Positions 1 to 13,759 of a stretch of 64,000 nt of DNA are shown piece after piece. Source of the stretch: DATLLN01 sp963809205 (GTDB lineage Bacteria > Actinomycetota > Thermoleophilia > Gaiellales > JAICJC01); assembly GCA_963809205.1 (NCBI GenBank), contig CAWEIS010000014.1, positions 1-64,000 of the forward strand. The letters run 5' to 3'. Made by a program: the position numbers and the translations under genes. The notes below the pieces were generated by a model. The model made no database searches, was not told where the DNA came from, and worked only from the letters and a program-made list of their open reading frames with translations. Each line of letters begins with the position of its first letter. Position 1 is the first letter of the stretch.

Positions 1-2990
<2,990 letters not shown>

Positions 2991-3250
2991 GAGTAGAGAA
3001 CACAAAGACCGCTATGGAGTTTTCAAGGTGCGCGCGGAGAGATGCTCCGCCGGCCAGAAAGCCGGACGGCCGCCCACTGGGGACGGCCGGTGTTCCGGTC
3101 TCTCAAAGCTCAACAGCTAGGTCGGCTCCCGAAGGAGCCAAACGCCGGTGTCGACGTCGTTTCCAGGCGAGTCCCCGCTCCGGACGGCGCAGGTTGCGCG
3201 CCATCGACGGCGGGGACGCCCGCGGCGGTTGGTGCCGCCGCATTCCCTAG
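2991..3250 (-). other. 16S-23S internal transcribed spacer without tRNA genes
   Basis: This spacer of about 260 nt contains no tRNA-Ile or tRNA-Ala. It holds half of a pre-16S processing stem: plus-strand 3109-3121 (CTCAACAGCTAGG) is the exact complement of leader positions 5018-5030, so the two transcribed copies can pair around 16S. A second element near 3018-3030 gives CCTTGAAAACTC on the transcript, similar to the leader motif TTTGAAAACTC and to boxA-like antitermination/processing sites that precede rRNA genes. Confidence 0.8.
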
Positions 3251-4790
<1,540 letters not shown>

Positions 4791-5017
4791 GAACAGTTTG
4801 CGAAAACAGCCTCCCCCACCACATGGGCGGGATCGCCGGCTGGTCTCTAACTGGTTCACGAAAAGAGCTCGATGCTCTTCTCAAAGGTCGATCCACCCAC
4901 CGTCCCGGCCGAAACCGGGTCGCAGGGTGGTCGACGAGGTGTCCGTGCGACCCGAGGGCCGCCGGACCGAACCCGACGTCGCCATCCCGCGGGCAATCGT
5001 AATGCCCAGGGATGGCC

Positions 5018-5040
5018 CCTAGCTGTTGAGTTTTCAAAGA
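5018..5040 (-). promoter_or_regulatory. rRNA leader: boxA-like motif and pre-16S processing-stem half
   Basis: On the transcript this reads TCTTTGAAAACTCAACAGCTAGG. The last 13 nt (plus-strand 5018-5030) are exactly complementary to the spacer element at 3109-3121, giving a 13-bp stem that brackets 16S, as expected for RNase III processing of pre-16S. The TTTGAAAACT part resembles the boxA-like leader motif of Gram-positive rRNA operons. The stem is seen directly. The antitermination role is inferred. Confidence 0.7.
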
Positions 5041-5144
5041 CCACCCGCGCCGGAGCGCGACCTCAAAGACTACCACCGGCACGCCCAGCGGGCAAACCGG
5101 TGCAGCCACCGAGGAGCCACCCGCGAGGCGGGCGGCGTTGATGC

Positions 5145-5173
5145 AGTATGCCTGCTGGTTACCGACCGGTCAA
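5145..5173 (-). promoter_or_regulatory. rRNA operon promoter (sigma70 type)
   Basis: The minus strand shows TTGACC (plus 5168-5173), a 17-nt spacer, then CATACT (plus 5145-5150). This is close to a consensus -35/-10 pair at ideal spacing. It lies just downstream of the tyrS stop and about 355 nt upstream of 16S. No other strong pair was seen in the 417-nt tyrS-16S gap. The rest of that gap is untranslated leader. Confidence 0.7.
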
Positions 5174-5207
5174 ACGACAACCGTCAACCCGTCGGTATGC
5201 AGGTGAA

Positions 5208-6473
5208 TCAGCGGCGGATGACCAGGCCGTGCGTGCGCCGGCCGCGCCGCAGGACGAGCAGCCGGCCGCCCAGGAAGTCGTCGGCGGAGGGGCTGGCGAA
5301 GATGTCGTCGATCGGACGGTCGTTGGCGCTGAGGCTCCCGGAGGCCGCCAGGCGCTGGGCATCCGAGTTGCTCTTCGCGAGCTCGGTGCCCACCAGCAGA
5401 GCCGCGTAGGTGTCCCCGTCCTTCGCCTCCACACTCTTGGCCGACGACAGCGCATCCTCGAGGCGCTCGGGGTCGAACCGCGACAGCTCGCCGCCCCCGA
5501 ACAGGGCCTCGGTCAGCTCGACCGCGCGCCGGTGCTCGTCCTCGCCGTGCACGAGCACGGTCATCTCGCGAGCCAGCGCACGCTGCGCCTCTCGCCGCTC
5601 AGGGTGCTCGGCCAGCGCGGCCACCAGCTCCTCGATCCGCCCCCGCTCGAGGAACGTGAACAGCTTCAGATACGGCACGGCGTCGCGGTCGTCGGTGTTG
5701 ATCCAGAACTGGTAGAAGGCGTACGGCGACGTCCGCCGCGGGTCGAGCCAGACGGCGCCGGCTCCGGTCTTGCCGAACTTCTGCCCGGAAGCCGTGGTGA
5801 TCAGCGGCACGGTCATCCCCGCCGCCGACTCGCCGTCGGTGCGCCGGATCAGCTCCATCCCGGCGGTGATGTTGCCGTACTGGTCGCTGCCGCCGATCTG
5901 GATCAGGCAGCCGTGCGTGCGCTTGAGGTGCAGGAAGTCGTACGCCTGCAACACCATGTAGCTGAACTCGGTGTACGAGATGCCGTCGCCGTCCATGCGC
6001 GACCGCACCGACTCCTTGCCCAGCATCCAGCCCATCGGGAAGTGCTTGCCGACGTCCCGCAGCAGCTCGATGGCCGTCAGGTCGCGCAGCCACTCGACGT
6101 TGTTCTCGACGATCGCCCCTGCCTCGAAGTCCATCAGCCGCTCGAGCTGCGCCCGGATCGCCTGGACGTAGCCGGCCACCGCCTCCTCGGAGTTCAGGAT
6201 CCGCTCCTCGGAGCGCCCGGAGGGGTCGCCGATCAGCCCGGTTCCGCCGCCGGCGAGCGCGATCGGCCGGTGTCCGTGGCGCTGGAAGCGGGCCAGGCAG
6301 AGCAGCGGCACGAGATGCCCGATGTGCAGCGAGTCGCCGGTCGGGTCGAACCCGCAGTAGACCGTCGCCCCGCCGGCCACCAGCAGCTCACCGAGGCGGT
6401 CCTCGGCGGCCACCTGAGCGGTCAGGCCGCGCCAGCGCAGATCCTCGAGCAGCGGCGTGGTGGTCACGGACAT
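5208..6473 (-). CDS. tyrS: Tyrosyl-tRNA synthetase
   Basis: This class I synthetase (421 aa, normal family length) charges tRNA-Tyr in the cytoplasm. The HIGH signature is at residues 50-53 (HIGH), GSDQYGN at about 195-201 lies in the tyrosine-binding region, and the KMSKS counterpart KFGKT is at 232-236, as usual for bacterial TyrRS. An S4-type RNA-binding tail occupies about residues 355-420. It begins at an ATG 9 nt after the mpg stop and is the last protein gene of a long minus-strand run that ends just before the rRNA promoter. No T-box leader was seen. Confidence 0.97.
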   Translation of the reverse strand: MSVTTTPLLEDLRWRGLTAQVAAEDRLGELLVAGGATVYCGFDPTGDSLHIGHLVPLLCLARFQRHGHRPIALAGGGTGLIGDPSGRSEERILNSEEAVAGYVQAIRAQLERLMDFEAGAIVENNVEWLRDLTAIELLRDVGKHFPMGWMLGKESVRSRMDGDGISYTEFSYMVLQAYDFLHLKRTHGCLIQIGGSDQYGNITAGMELIRRTDGESAAGMTVPLITTASGQKFGKTGAGAVWLDPRRTSPYAFYQFWINTDDRDAVPYLKLFTFLERGRIEELVAALAEHPERREAQRALAREMTVLVHGEDEHRRAVELTEALFGGGELSRFDPERLEDALSSAKSVEAKDGDTYAALLVGTELAKSNSDAQRLAASGSLSANDRPIDDIFASPSADDFLGGRLLVLRRGRRTHGLVIRR

Positions 6474-6482
6474 GCCGCGATT

Positions 6483-6974
6483 CTACGCGGACACCCCGGC
6501 GCGGCGGCTCACGAACGGCGAGTCCGCGTCGAGGAACCGCCACGGCCGGTCGACGGCGCGCGTGATGCCGATCCGCGTCGTCGCCACGACCCGGCGCGGC
6601 GCATCCCCGGGCAGCAGCTCGGCGGGCACGCCGTTCAGGTGCGGCCCGGCGGCCAGCGCCTGGCCGACCTTGCCCGGACCCGACGCCAGGTCGTCCCGCC
6701 CGCGCCGCGCCCGCATCGTCTCGATGCCGTGCGTCGGCTCGAGCGCCCGGATCAGCACCGCCGCGCCCTCGCCCGGCGGGCCGCAGACGATGTTGACGCA
6801 CCAGTGGATCCCGTAGGAGCGGTAGACGTAGAAGCGGCCGGCCGGCCCGAACATCACTTCGTTTCGCGCCGTCAGCCCGGAGTAGCTGTGGGAGGCCGGG
6901 TCATCCTGCCGGTAGGCCTCGGTCTCGACCACCACTCCGCCGACGCCGTCGACGAGCAGCGTCCAGCCGATCAC
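6483..6974 (-). CDS. mpg: 3-methyladenine DNA glycosylase (AAG/MPG family)
   Basis: This base-excision repair enzyme excises alkylated purines. The catalytic motif VETEAY lies at about residues 16-21 with the conserved glutamate, followed by FGPAGRFYVYRSYG and the typical tail SGPGKVGQAL. The GTG start chosen at 6974 gives 163 aa. The open frame continues upstream with family-like sequence (LSGDVIRAARDVIGW), but it contains only CTG as a possible initiator. The true start may therefore be a CTG around 7010-7020, overlapping the end of the MBL gene. It sits between the MBL hydrolase and tyrS in one transcription unit. Confidence 0.9.
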   Translation of the reverse strand: MIGWTLLVDGVGGVVVETEAYRQDDPASHSYSGLTARNEVMFGPAGRFYVYRSYGIHWCVNIVCGPPGEGAAVLIRALEPTHGIETMRARRGRDDLASGPGKVGQALAAGPHLNGVPAELLPGDAPRRVVATTRIGITRAVDRPWRFLDADSPFVSRRAGVSA

Positions 6975-7015
6975 GTCCCGGGCGGCGCGGATGACGTCGC
7001 CCGACAGGTCGAGCG

Positions 7016-7771
7016 TCAGAGCGGCTGCCAGCGCAGACCGCTCCCCGCGGGCACGATCCGTGCGAAGCCGGGGATATGCGACGCGGCCACAGGCACGCCG
7101 GCGCCCGCCGCCTCGCCCAGCACCTCCAGGCGCGTCCGGAGGCCGACCTCCGGTTCGCTGTCGAAGCCCCGGTCCCAGTCGGGATGCTCGACGTGCGCCG
7201 GGTGATGGACGACGTCCGCCAGGTAGAGCAGCTCGCCGCCGATATCGAGCACGGAATGGCCCGCCCGGTGTCCGGGTGCTGCGCGCAGGACGACGTCCTC
7301 GACCACGGTGTCGCCGGCGGCCGCCTCGACCAGGCGGCCCGCGTCGCCGTAGGCCTCGACCAGCCGCCGGCCGGGGTTCCAGTCGCCGTGGTCGCGCTCG
7401 CGGTCGGCCACCGCCGCGTCGCGCGGGACGATCGCCATCGCCCTGGTGAACGCGGGCGACTCGACATCCGACATCGCGGCCCCGCAGTGGTCGAAGTCGA
7501 GGTGTGTGAGCACCAGCGTGTCCACCTCGGCGATCGCGCTACCGGCCGCGGCCAGCGCGCCGTCCAGGTCGTCCACCAGCCCCGGCCACAGCCGGGCGAG
7601 GTGGCCCGCCCCGGTGTCAACGAGCACCGTCCGCCCCTCGCGGCGTAGCAGCAGCGCGTTGCTGGGCACCGTCTGCGGCCCGTCGAACACACCATCGGGG
7701 CCGAGCATCTCCGCCTTCAACGGCAGCGTGCCCACCTCCAGCAGGGCAACGTCCCAGCCGCCGGCCCGCAT
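7016..7771 (-). CDS. Metallo-beta-lactamase-fold hydrolase
   Basis: This 251-aa MBL-fold protein resembles lactonase-type hydrolases. The metal-binding signature is THLDFDHCG at about residues 89-97, with APGHRAGH and ADVVHHP further on supplying later ligands. There is no signal peptide, so it is probably cytoplasmic. Its ATG overlaps the upstream aminotransferase stop by one base (TGATG), which suggests translational coupling. The substrate cannot be told from sequence. Confidence 0.85.
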   Translation of the reverse strand: MRAGGWDVALLEVGTLPLKAEMLGPDGVFDGPQTVPSNALLLRREGRTVLVDTGAGHLARLWPGLVDDLDGALAAAGSAIAEVDTLVLTHLDFDHCGAAMSDVESPAFTRAMAIVPRDAAVADRERDHGDWNPGRRLVEAYGDAGRLVEAAAGDTVVEDVVLRAAPGHRAGHSVLDIGGELLYLADVVHHPAHVEHPDWDRGFDSEPEVGLRTRLEVLGEAAGAGVPVAASHIPGFARIVPAGSGLRWQPL

Positions 7772-8887
7772 CAGACGGCCTCGATCACCTCGCGCAGCGC
7801 CGCGCTGACGTAGGCGACGTCATCGTCGGCCAGGCCGACGAAGAACGGCAGCGCGAGCGTCGAGCGGCTGACCGCCTCGGTCACCGGCAGCATCCCCTCG
7901 CGCCAGCCCCGAGCCCGGTACTCGGGCTGGAGATGGATCGCGGGCAGGTACGGCCGCGTGGCGATCCCGCGGGCGGCCATCGCGTCAATCACCGCAGCCC
8001 GGTCGACGGACGGGTCGAGCTTGACGTAGTAGATGAACCAACTGCGCTGGTGCGGGCCGGCCAGCGGCAGCTCGATGCCCTCCGCGCCGGCCAGCAGCTC
8101 GCCGTAGAGGGCGGCAAGGCGGTCGCGCTCGGCGAGCATCGCCGACAGCTTGTCGAGCTGGGCGACGCCGACCGCGGCCGACATCTCGTCCATCCGGAAG
8201 TTGAAGCCAAGCCGCTGGTGCACCAGCCAGTCGCCGTCGTCCGACCGGCCCTGGTTGACGATGCTGCGCAGCTCGCGGGCGACGTCCTCGTCGTCGGTCG
8301 TGATCGCGCCGCCCTCGCCCGTCGTCAGCTGCTTGTTCGGGTAGAAGCCGTAGACCGCCGGGTTGCCGTGGGAGCCGACCGTGGCGCCGTCGATGCGGGC
8401 GCCCAGGGCCTCGCAGGCGTCCTCCACCACCGGCACGCCGGCTGCCGCCGCGATCTCGTTGATCCTCCCGATCTCGCACGGGTAGCCGAAGATGTGCACC
8501 GGCAGGATCGCCCGTGTACGGGAGGTTATCGCGGCCTCGACTGCCGCCGGATCGAGGTTCAGCGTCTCGCGGGTCGATGTCGGCGAACACCGGGGCGGCA
8601 TGCTGGAACAGCGCCGCGTTGGCGGATGCGACGAACGAGAACCCCGAGGTCACCACCTCATCGCCGGGGCCGACGTCCAGCCGCGCCAGGCAGGCGTGCA
8701 GCCCGGCCGTGCCGCTGGAGCAGGCGACGGCGAACCGCCGGCCTGCGGCCGCGGCGAACGACTCCTCGAACCGGGCCAGCATCGGGCCCAGCGCCAGCGA
8801 GCCCGAGCGCAGCACCTCAAGCACCAGCTCCTCCTCCCGCGCGTCGATCGACGGGCGGGCGAGCGGGATGGTGCGCGTCATGACCAC
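7771..8887 (-). CDS. DegT/DnrJ/EryC1-family PLP aminotransferase (one apparent frameshift)
   Basis: This sugar-aminotransferase-family protein is of the type that makes aminosugars for surface polysaccharides or natural products. The N-terminal half (TIPLARPSIDAREEELV, then ACSSGTAGLHACL) is in one frame. The C-terminal half, with the PLP lysine in PNKQLTTGEGG, is in another. The break is near 8570-8580, in what should read as FADIDP-ETLNLD. Removing one base gives 371 aa, normal for the family. The start is either GTG 8887 or ATG 8881. The gene lies 10 nt downstream of ilvE and is coupled to the MBL gene. Confidence 0.85.
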
Positions 8888-8897
8888 AGCGATCGCC

Positions 8898-9827
8898 TTA
8901 GGAGCGGACGGCCGCCGCAGCCGGATATTCGAGGAACTCGCGCCACCGCTCCTCGCGGCCGGCGACCACGTCGAAGAAGACGCGCTGCAGGTGCGCGGTC
9001 ACCGGGCCGCGCCCGCCACAGGCCTGATCGTCGACCGACGCCACCGGCGTCACCTCGGCGGCCGTGCCGCACAGGAACACCTCGTCCGCGAAGTAGAGGT
9101 CGGTACGCACGAGGCTGACCTCGCGCACCTCGTAGCCCAGCTCCGTGGCGATCCGGATCATGCTGTCGCGGGTGATCCCGGGCAGGCAGGAGTCGCTGAT
9201 CGGCGGAGTGTGGATGACGCCGTCGCGCACCACGAACACGTTCTCGCCGGAGCCGTCGGCGATGTACCCCTGCTCGTTCAGCAGGATCGCCTCCTCGTAG
9301 CCGCCGCGCGAGGCCTCGTGCTTGGCGAGCACCGAGTTGATGTACTGGCCGGACGCCTTGGCCGACGGCGGCAGCGTGTTGGGCCCGTACCGGCGGTAGG
9401 TCGAGATCTTGCAGCGGACGCCCTGCTCGAGGGCGTCCTCGCCCAGGTACGCGCCCCACGGCCACACCGCGATCGCGATGTCGACGGGGTTGTTGCGGGC
9501 GTACAGGCCCATCTCCCCGTAGCCGCGGAAGACGATCGGCCGGATGTAACAAGAGTCGACGCCGTTGGACGCGATCGTCTCGTGCACCGCCGCCGCGAGC
9601 TCCTCGGTCGTGAAGCCGAGCTCCATCTCGTACAGCGCCGCCGACCGGCGGAGCCGCTCGAGGTGCGCGGTCAGCCGGAAGACCGCCGTGCCGTCGGGCG
9701 TCGAGTAGGCGCGGATGCCCTCGAAGACGCCGGTGCCGTAGTGCAGGGCATGCGTCAGGACGTGCACCTGCGCGTCGTCCCACGCGGTGAAGCTTCCGTT
9801 CCGCCAGATCTTCTCGGTGCTCTGCAT
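8898..9827 (-). CDS. ilvE: Branched-chain amino acid aminotransferase
   Basis: This fold-type IV PLP enzyme (309 aa) catalyses the last step of Val/Leu/Ile synthesis. Typical motifs are ALHYGTGVFEGIRAY near residues 27-41, YIRPIVFRGYG, and the PLP lysine K157 in SAKASGQYINS. The cofactor-phosphate region SGENVFVV follows, and SDSCLPGITRDS is near residue 216. The gene is intact and follows serA by 70 nt on the same strand, grouping amino-acid biosynthesis genes. Confidence 0.95.
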   Translation of the reverse strand: MQSTEKIWRNGSFTAWDDAQVHVLTHALHYGTGVFEGIRAYSTPDGTAVFRLTAHLERLRRSAALYEMELGFTTEELAAAVHETIASNGVDSCYIRPIVFRGYGEMGLYARNNPVDIAIAVWPWGAYLGEDALEQGVRCKISTYRRYGPNTLPPSAKASGQYINSVLAKHEASRGGYEEAILLNEQGYIADGSGENVFVVRDGVIHTPPISDSCLPGITRDSMIRIATELGYEVREVSLVRTDLYFADEVFLCGTAAEVTPVASVDDQACGGRGPVTAHLQRVFFDVVAGREERWREFLEYPAAAAVRS

Positions 9828-9897
9828 AGCGCGCCCTCTCGACGTCGTACGGCCGTTCCCGGGCTCAGATGGTACCCGACCGGGAGGCGGTCAGGAC

Positions 9898-11479
9898 TTA
9901 CATCGGGTGCAGCGTGACGGCCCGCACCGAGCGGATCCCCGGCTCGCTGCGCAGCCGCTCGAGCGCCGCCTGGCTGGGGCGCGTGTCGATGGTCAGCACC
10001 ATCACCGCGGCCTCTCCCCGCGCGTTGCGCGAGACGTTCATGTTGGCGATGTTGATCGACTGCTCGCCGAGCAGGGTGCCGACGCGCCCGATCATCCCCG
10101 GCCGGTCGTCGTTCAGCATCACCAGCATGTTGTCGCCCAGCTCGATCTCGACCTGGTACGCGCCGACCGCGATCAGCCAGCAGCGGTTGTCGCGGCCGAT
10201 CGTCGTGCCGGACACGGACTCGCCCGGGACGACGCGCACCGTCAGCAGGTTGGTGTAGTCGCCGGCGCTGGGATCGGCGGACTCGAGGACGCGGATGCCG
10301 CGGCCCTCGGCGACAGCGCGCGCGTTGACCAGGTTGACGGCCTCGTCCGAGCGCTGCGCCAGCGCGCCGGTCAGCACGGCGGTGGTCAGCATCCGCGTGT
10401 CCGCCTCGGCCAGGGCGCCGGACGTGGTCACCTCGATCCGCTCCGGGTTGGCGATCGGCCAGCCCCGAGGCGAGGACGCCGAGCTGCATGCCCAGGGCGA
10501 CGAACGGCCCGACCAGCTCGCGGTCCTCGGCCGGCATCACCGGCACGTTGACCGCGTTGGAGACGACGTCGCCGTTGAGCGCGGCCGCCACCTGCTCGGC
10601 GACGATCACGCCGGCGCGGTCCTGCGCCTCCTGCGTGGAGGCACCAAGGTGCGGCGTCAGCACGACGTTGTCCAGTTCGAAGATGCGGCCGGACGTGTAC
10701 GGCTCGTCCGGGAACACGTCGAGCGCTGCGCCCGCGACGTGCCCGCTCTGCAGGCCGTCCACCAGCGCGTCGAGGTCGACCAGCCCGCCGCGGGCGGCGT
10801 TCACGATGCGCACGCCTGGGCGCATCCTGGCGATCGTCTCGGCCCGGATGAGGTGCTCGGTCTCCGGCGTCAGCGGAGCGTGCAGCGTGATGAAGTCCGA
10901 CGCGGCCAGCAGCTCGTCGAGGCCGGCCTGCATCACCTGGGTCTCGCGGAAGCGCTCGGGCGACACGAACGGGTCGTGCGCGATCACGTGCATGCCCAGG
11001 CCGCGGGCGCGCGATGCGACCAGCTGGCCGATCCGCCCGAAGCCGAGCACGCCCAGCGTCTTGCCGCACACCTCGATGCCGCCGAACCGGCTGCGTTCCC
11101 AGCGGCCCTCCTTGAGCGCCGCGTGCGCCTGCGGGATGTTGCGCGCCATCGCCAGCAGCAGGCCGACCGCGTGCTCGGCCGCCGACACCATGTTCGAGCC
11201 GGGGGCGTTGGCGACGATGATGCCGCGGCGCGTGGCGGCGGGGACGTCGACGTTGTCGACCCCGGTGCCCGCGCGGCCGATCACCTTCAGCCTCGAGGCG
11301 TGCGCCAGCAGCTCGTCCGTCACCCGCGTCGCGCTGCGCACGATCAGGGCGTCGTAGTCGCCGATCCGATCGGGCAGATCCTCGGCCGCCATCTCGACGT
11401 CCACATCGACGTCGAAGCTGCTTCGCAGGAGCTCGACGCCGGCCTCGGCGATCGGCTCCTTGACCAGCACCCTAGGCAC
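9898..11479 (-). CDS. serA: D-3-phosphoglycerate dehydrogenase, long ACT-containing form (one apparent frameshift)
   Basis: This enzyme oxidises 3-phosphoglycerate to phosphohydroxypyruvate, the first step of serine synthesis. The NAD-binding loop GFGRIGQLVA and catalytic motifs PLTPETEHLI and TPHLGAST are seen in the N-terminal part. The C-terminal part carries an intervening domain (NLVNARAVAEGRGI) and an ACT domain (LNDDRPGMIGRVGTLLGEQ). The two parts are in different frames and join near 10459. Removing one G from CTGGCC gives 526 aa, the normal long-form length. The start is an ATG overlapping the upstream aminotransferase by 8 nt. Confidence 0.92.
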
Positions 11480-12627
11480 GGGTCAGCTCGCTCTGCGCGA
11501 ACACTGCGGTCGCCCGGGCGACGCCCGCCCCGGGCGTCTCCGGCCGGTAGCCGAACTCCGCGAGGGCAAGCTCGAGCGCGGCGAGCGCCGTCAGGATGTC
11601 GAAGCGGTCCATGTAGCCCATGTGGCCGATCCGGATGACGCGGCCCTTGAGCGGCCCCTGGCCGCCGGCCAGCACCACACCGTGGCGGTCGCGCAGCACC
11701 GTGTAGATCTCCTGGCCGTCGATGTCGTCCGGCATGCGGACGGCGGTGACCATGGATGACGTGTCGTCATCCGGCGAGAAGATCTCCAGCCCCAGCGCCT
11801 TGACGCCCTCCCGGGTCGCCCGCGCCAGGCCGCGGTTGCGGGCGTACGCCGCCTCGTAGCCGTCGCGCTCGATCAGCTCGATAGCTGCGTTCAGGCCGGC
11901 CACGATCGTCACCGGCGGCGTGAACGGCGTCCCGTCCTTGGCCTGGGCGTCGGCGATCCGCCGCCAGTCGAATGCGAAGCGCGGCGCCGTGCCCTCCGCC
12001 GCGAGCCCCCAGGCCTTGTCCGAGACGGAGGCGAACGCGAGGCCGGGCGGGCACATCAGCGCCTTCTGCGAGCCGGAGACGACCACGTCGATCCCCCACT
12101 CGTCGGTGCGCAGCTCGACGCCGCCCAGGCTCGACACGGCGTCGACGACCAGCGCGGCGCCGCTCGGGCGAACCGCGTCGGCGATGGCGCGGATGTCATG
12201 GACGACGCCGGTCGACGTCTCGGACTGGGTGACGAAGGCGACGCGGCAGCCCGCCGCGGCCTCGCCCACCCGCGCCGGATCCAGGCGTTCGCCCCACGGC
12301 CTGCTCGAGGAGCACCATGTCGGCGCCGTACGCGGTGACCAGCTTCTGCCACCGCTCGCCGAAGTTGCCTGCCGAGGCGACGAGCACGCGGTCGCCCGGA
12401 GAGACCATGTTGGCGACGGCGGACTCCATCGCGTAGGTGCCCGACCCTGGGATCACGAGAACGTCGTTGCTTGTCATGAAGACGCGCTTGAGTCCGGCCA
12501 GCGTGTCGGCGAACAGGCGCTTGAAGTCGGGGCTCCGATGGTGGATCAGCGGCCGGGCCATGGCCGCCTGTACCTCGGGCGGCACCGGGGTCGGCCCGGG
12601 AGTGATCAGGTAGGTCTTCTCGGGCAC
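11472..12627 (-). CDS. Class V aminotransferase, alanine-glyoxylate type (one apparent frameshift)
   Basis: This PLP aminotransferase begins with YLITPGPTPVPPEV and has the PLP lysine in SGSQKALMCPPG. It ends with VIRIGHMGYMDRFD. The N- and C-terminal parts are in different frames, and dropping one base near 12300 restores LLEQPWGERLDPARVG and gives 384 aa, normal for the family. It lies directly upstream of serA and overlaps it by 8 nt. No separate SerC appears here, so a role as phosphoserine or serine-type aminotransferase in the serA pathway is a reasonable inference. Alanine-glyoxylate or serine-pyruvate activity is the alternative. Confidence 0.88.
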
Positions 12628-12673
12628 GCCGTCAGTGTATCCACGCCCCCGGAGGGCGATGGGTGGTTACCTC

Positions 12674-13699
12674 TCAGGCTGCCTGCCGGGCCTGGCCGGC
12701 GGGCGCCGGGACGGCCCCGGCGGGCACCTCGACCGGCGCGGCGGGGGCGACGATCCTGGCCCCCACGGTCTGCACGATCCACCAGGCGATCAGCGCGAAC
12801 ACGACACCCCCGGCGATGTCGATCACGTAGTGCTCGCCGGTGTAGACGATGGTGAACCAGATCACGCAGAGATGCGCGATCAGCACGGTCTGCACCCAGC
12901 GCGGCATCCGGTAGCGGCGGGCGACCAGCACGCCGATCATGGGGAACGCCGCGTGGATCGACGGGAAGGCCGCGGCGGTCAGATACAGCGCGCTGGTGTC
13001 GCCCTTGAGCCGGGCGAGGGTGTCGAAGCCGATGATTTGCAGGCCGTCCTTGATCACGTCCACCACCGGAGGGATCGAGCCCTGCTCGGCCGCCATCCAC
13101 GGCGGGGCGGCGGGCAGCAAGACGTAGACCACGGCAGCCATGAAGCTGACCGTGATGTACGTCCACATCAGCGCGTTGAAACCGACGCCGCGGCGCCAGT
13201 ACCAGACGTAGAAGCCGAACATCACGGGGACGAAGAAGTGCGACATGTAGGCCAGCGCCGACAGCACCGCCAGCGGCTGGTTGTTGCTGGCGTCCAGCCA
13301 CCCCTGCAGCGCGACCGACGGCACGTTGCCCAGCCCGATCACGCGGTCTGCGTCGGCCTGCGGCGAGTACCAGATCGGCATGCTGACGACCTTGACCAGC
13401 TCCAGCGCGATCCCGTAGATCAGGAACATCAGCGCCACCGGCGACCAGTCTCGGAGGAACCGGCCGACCTGGTTCTGGTAGATCGCGAACCCGATGAACA
13501 GCATCAGCACGACGAACGGGCTGACCGCGCCGCTGGCGATCGCGCGCCACCCGCCGACCAGCACGGCGGCAAGCATCACGCTCATGCCGACCACGCGGCG
13601 GAAGCGCCGCGCGCTCTCCGACCGGGCGGTCTCGGACGCGTCGAAGCGCTCCTCGAGGGAGTCGAGGAACCGGAGGATCGGGGCCAGCAGCGCACGCAT
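12674..13699 (-). CDS. PAP2-superfamily membrane phosphatase (AUR1/inositol phosphorylceramide synthase-like)
   Basis: This integral membrane protein (341 aa) has at least six hydrophobic segments. The PAP2 catalytic motifs are present: FPSIHAAFP with the active-site Ser-x-x-His, and YTGEHYVIDIAGG with the second His and Asp. The large loop containing the motifs and the overall spacing are like the PAP2_3/AUR1 group that transfers or hydrolyses lipid-linked phosphates. The C-terminus is rich in Ala and Pro and probably disordered. The substrate is unknown. The gene lies between gatB and the class V aminotransferase. Confidence 0.85.
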   Translation of the reverse strand: MRALLAPILRFLDSLEERFDASETARSESARRFRRVVGMSVMLAAVLVGGWRAIASGAVSPFVVLMLFIGFAIYQNQVGRFLRDWSPVALMFLIYGIALELVKVVSMPIWYSPQADADRVIGLGNVPSVALQGWLDASNNQPLAVLSALAYMSHFFVPVMFGFYVWYWRRGVGFNALMWTYITVSFMAAVVYVLLPAAPPWMAAEQGSIPPVVDVIKDGLQIIGFDTLARLKGDTSALYLTAAAFPSIHAAFPMIGVLVARRYRMPRWVQTVLIAHLCVIWFTIVYTGEHYVIDIAGGVVFALIAWWIVQTVGARIVAPAAPVEVPAGAVPAPAGQARQAA

Positions 13700-13759
13700 T
13701 CGGACTCCTCATCGGCATCCGCGCGTCGAGGCTTCAGTGGGTCTGACCCGACCCGGGCG

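Noticed and set aside
2991..3250. A tRNA-Ile or tRNA-Ala in the rRNA spacer
   Set aside because: The spacer is only about 260 nt and has no T-arm or anticodon-loop sequence.
5148..7205. A 685-codon open frame on the plus strand opposite tyrS and mpg
   Set aside because: It is antisense to two clear enzyme genes, is rich in Arg/Pro/Gln repeats from GC bias, and has no family features.
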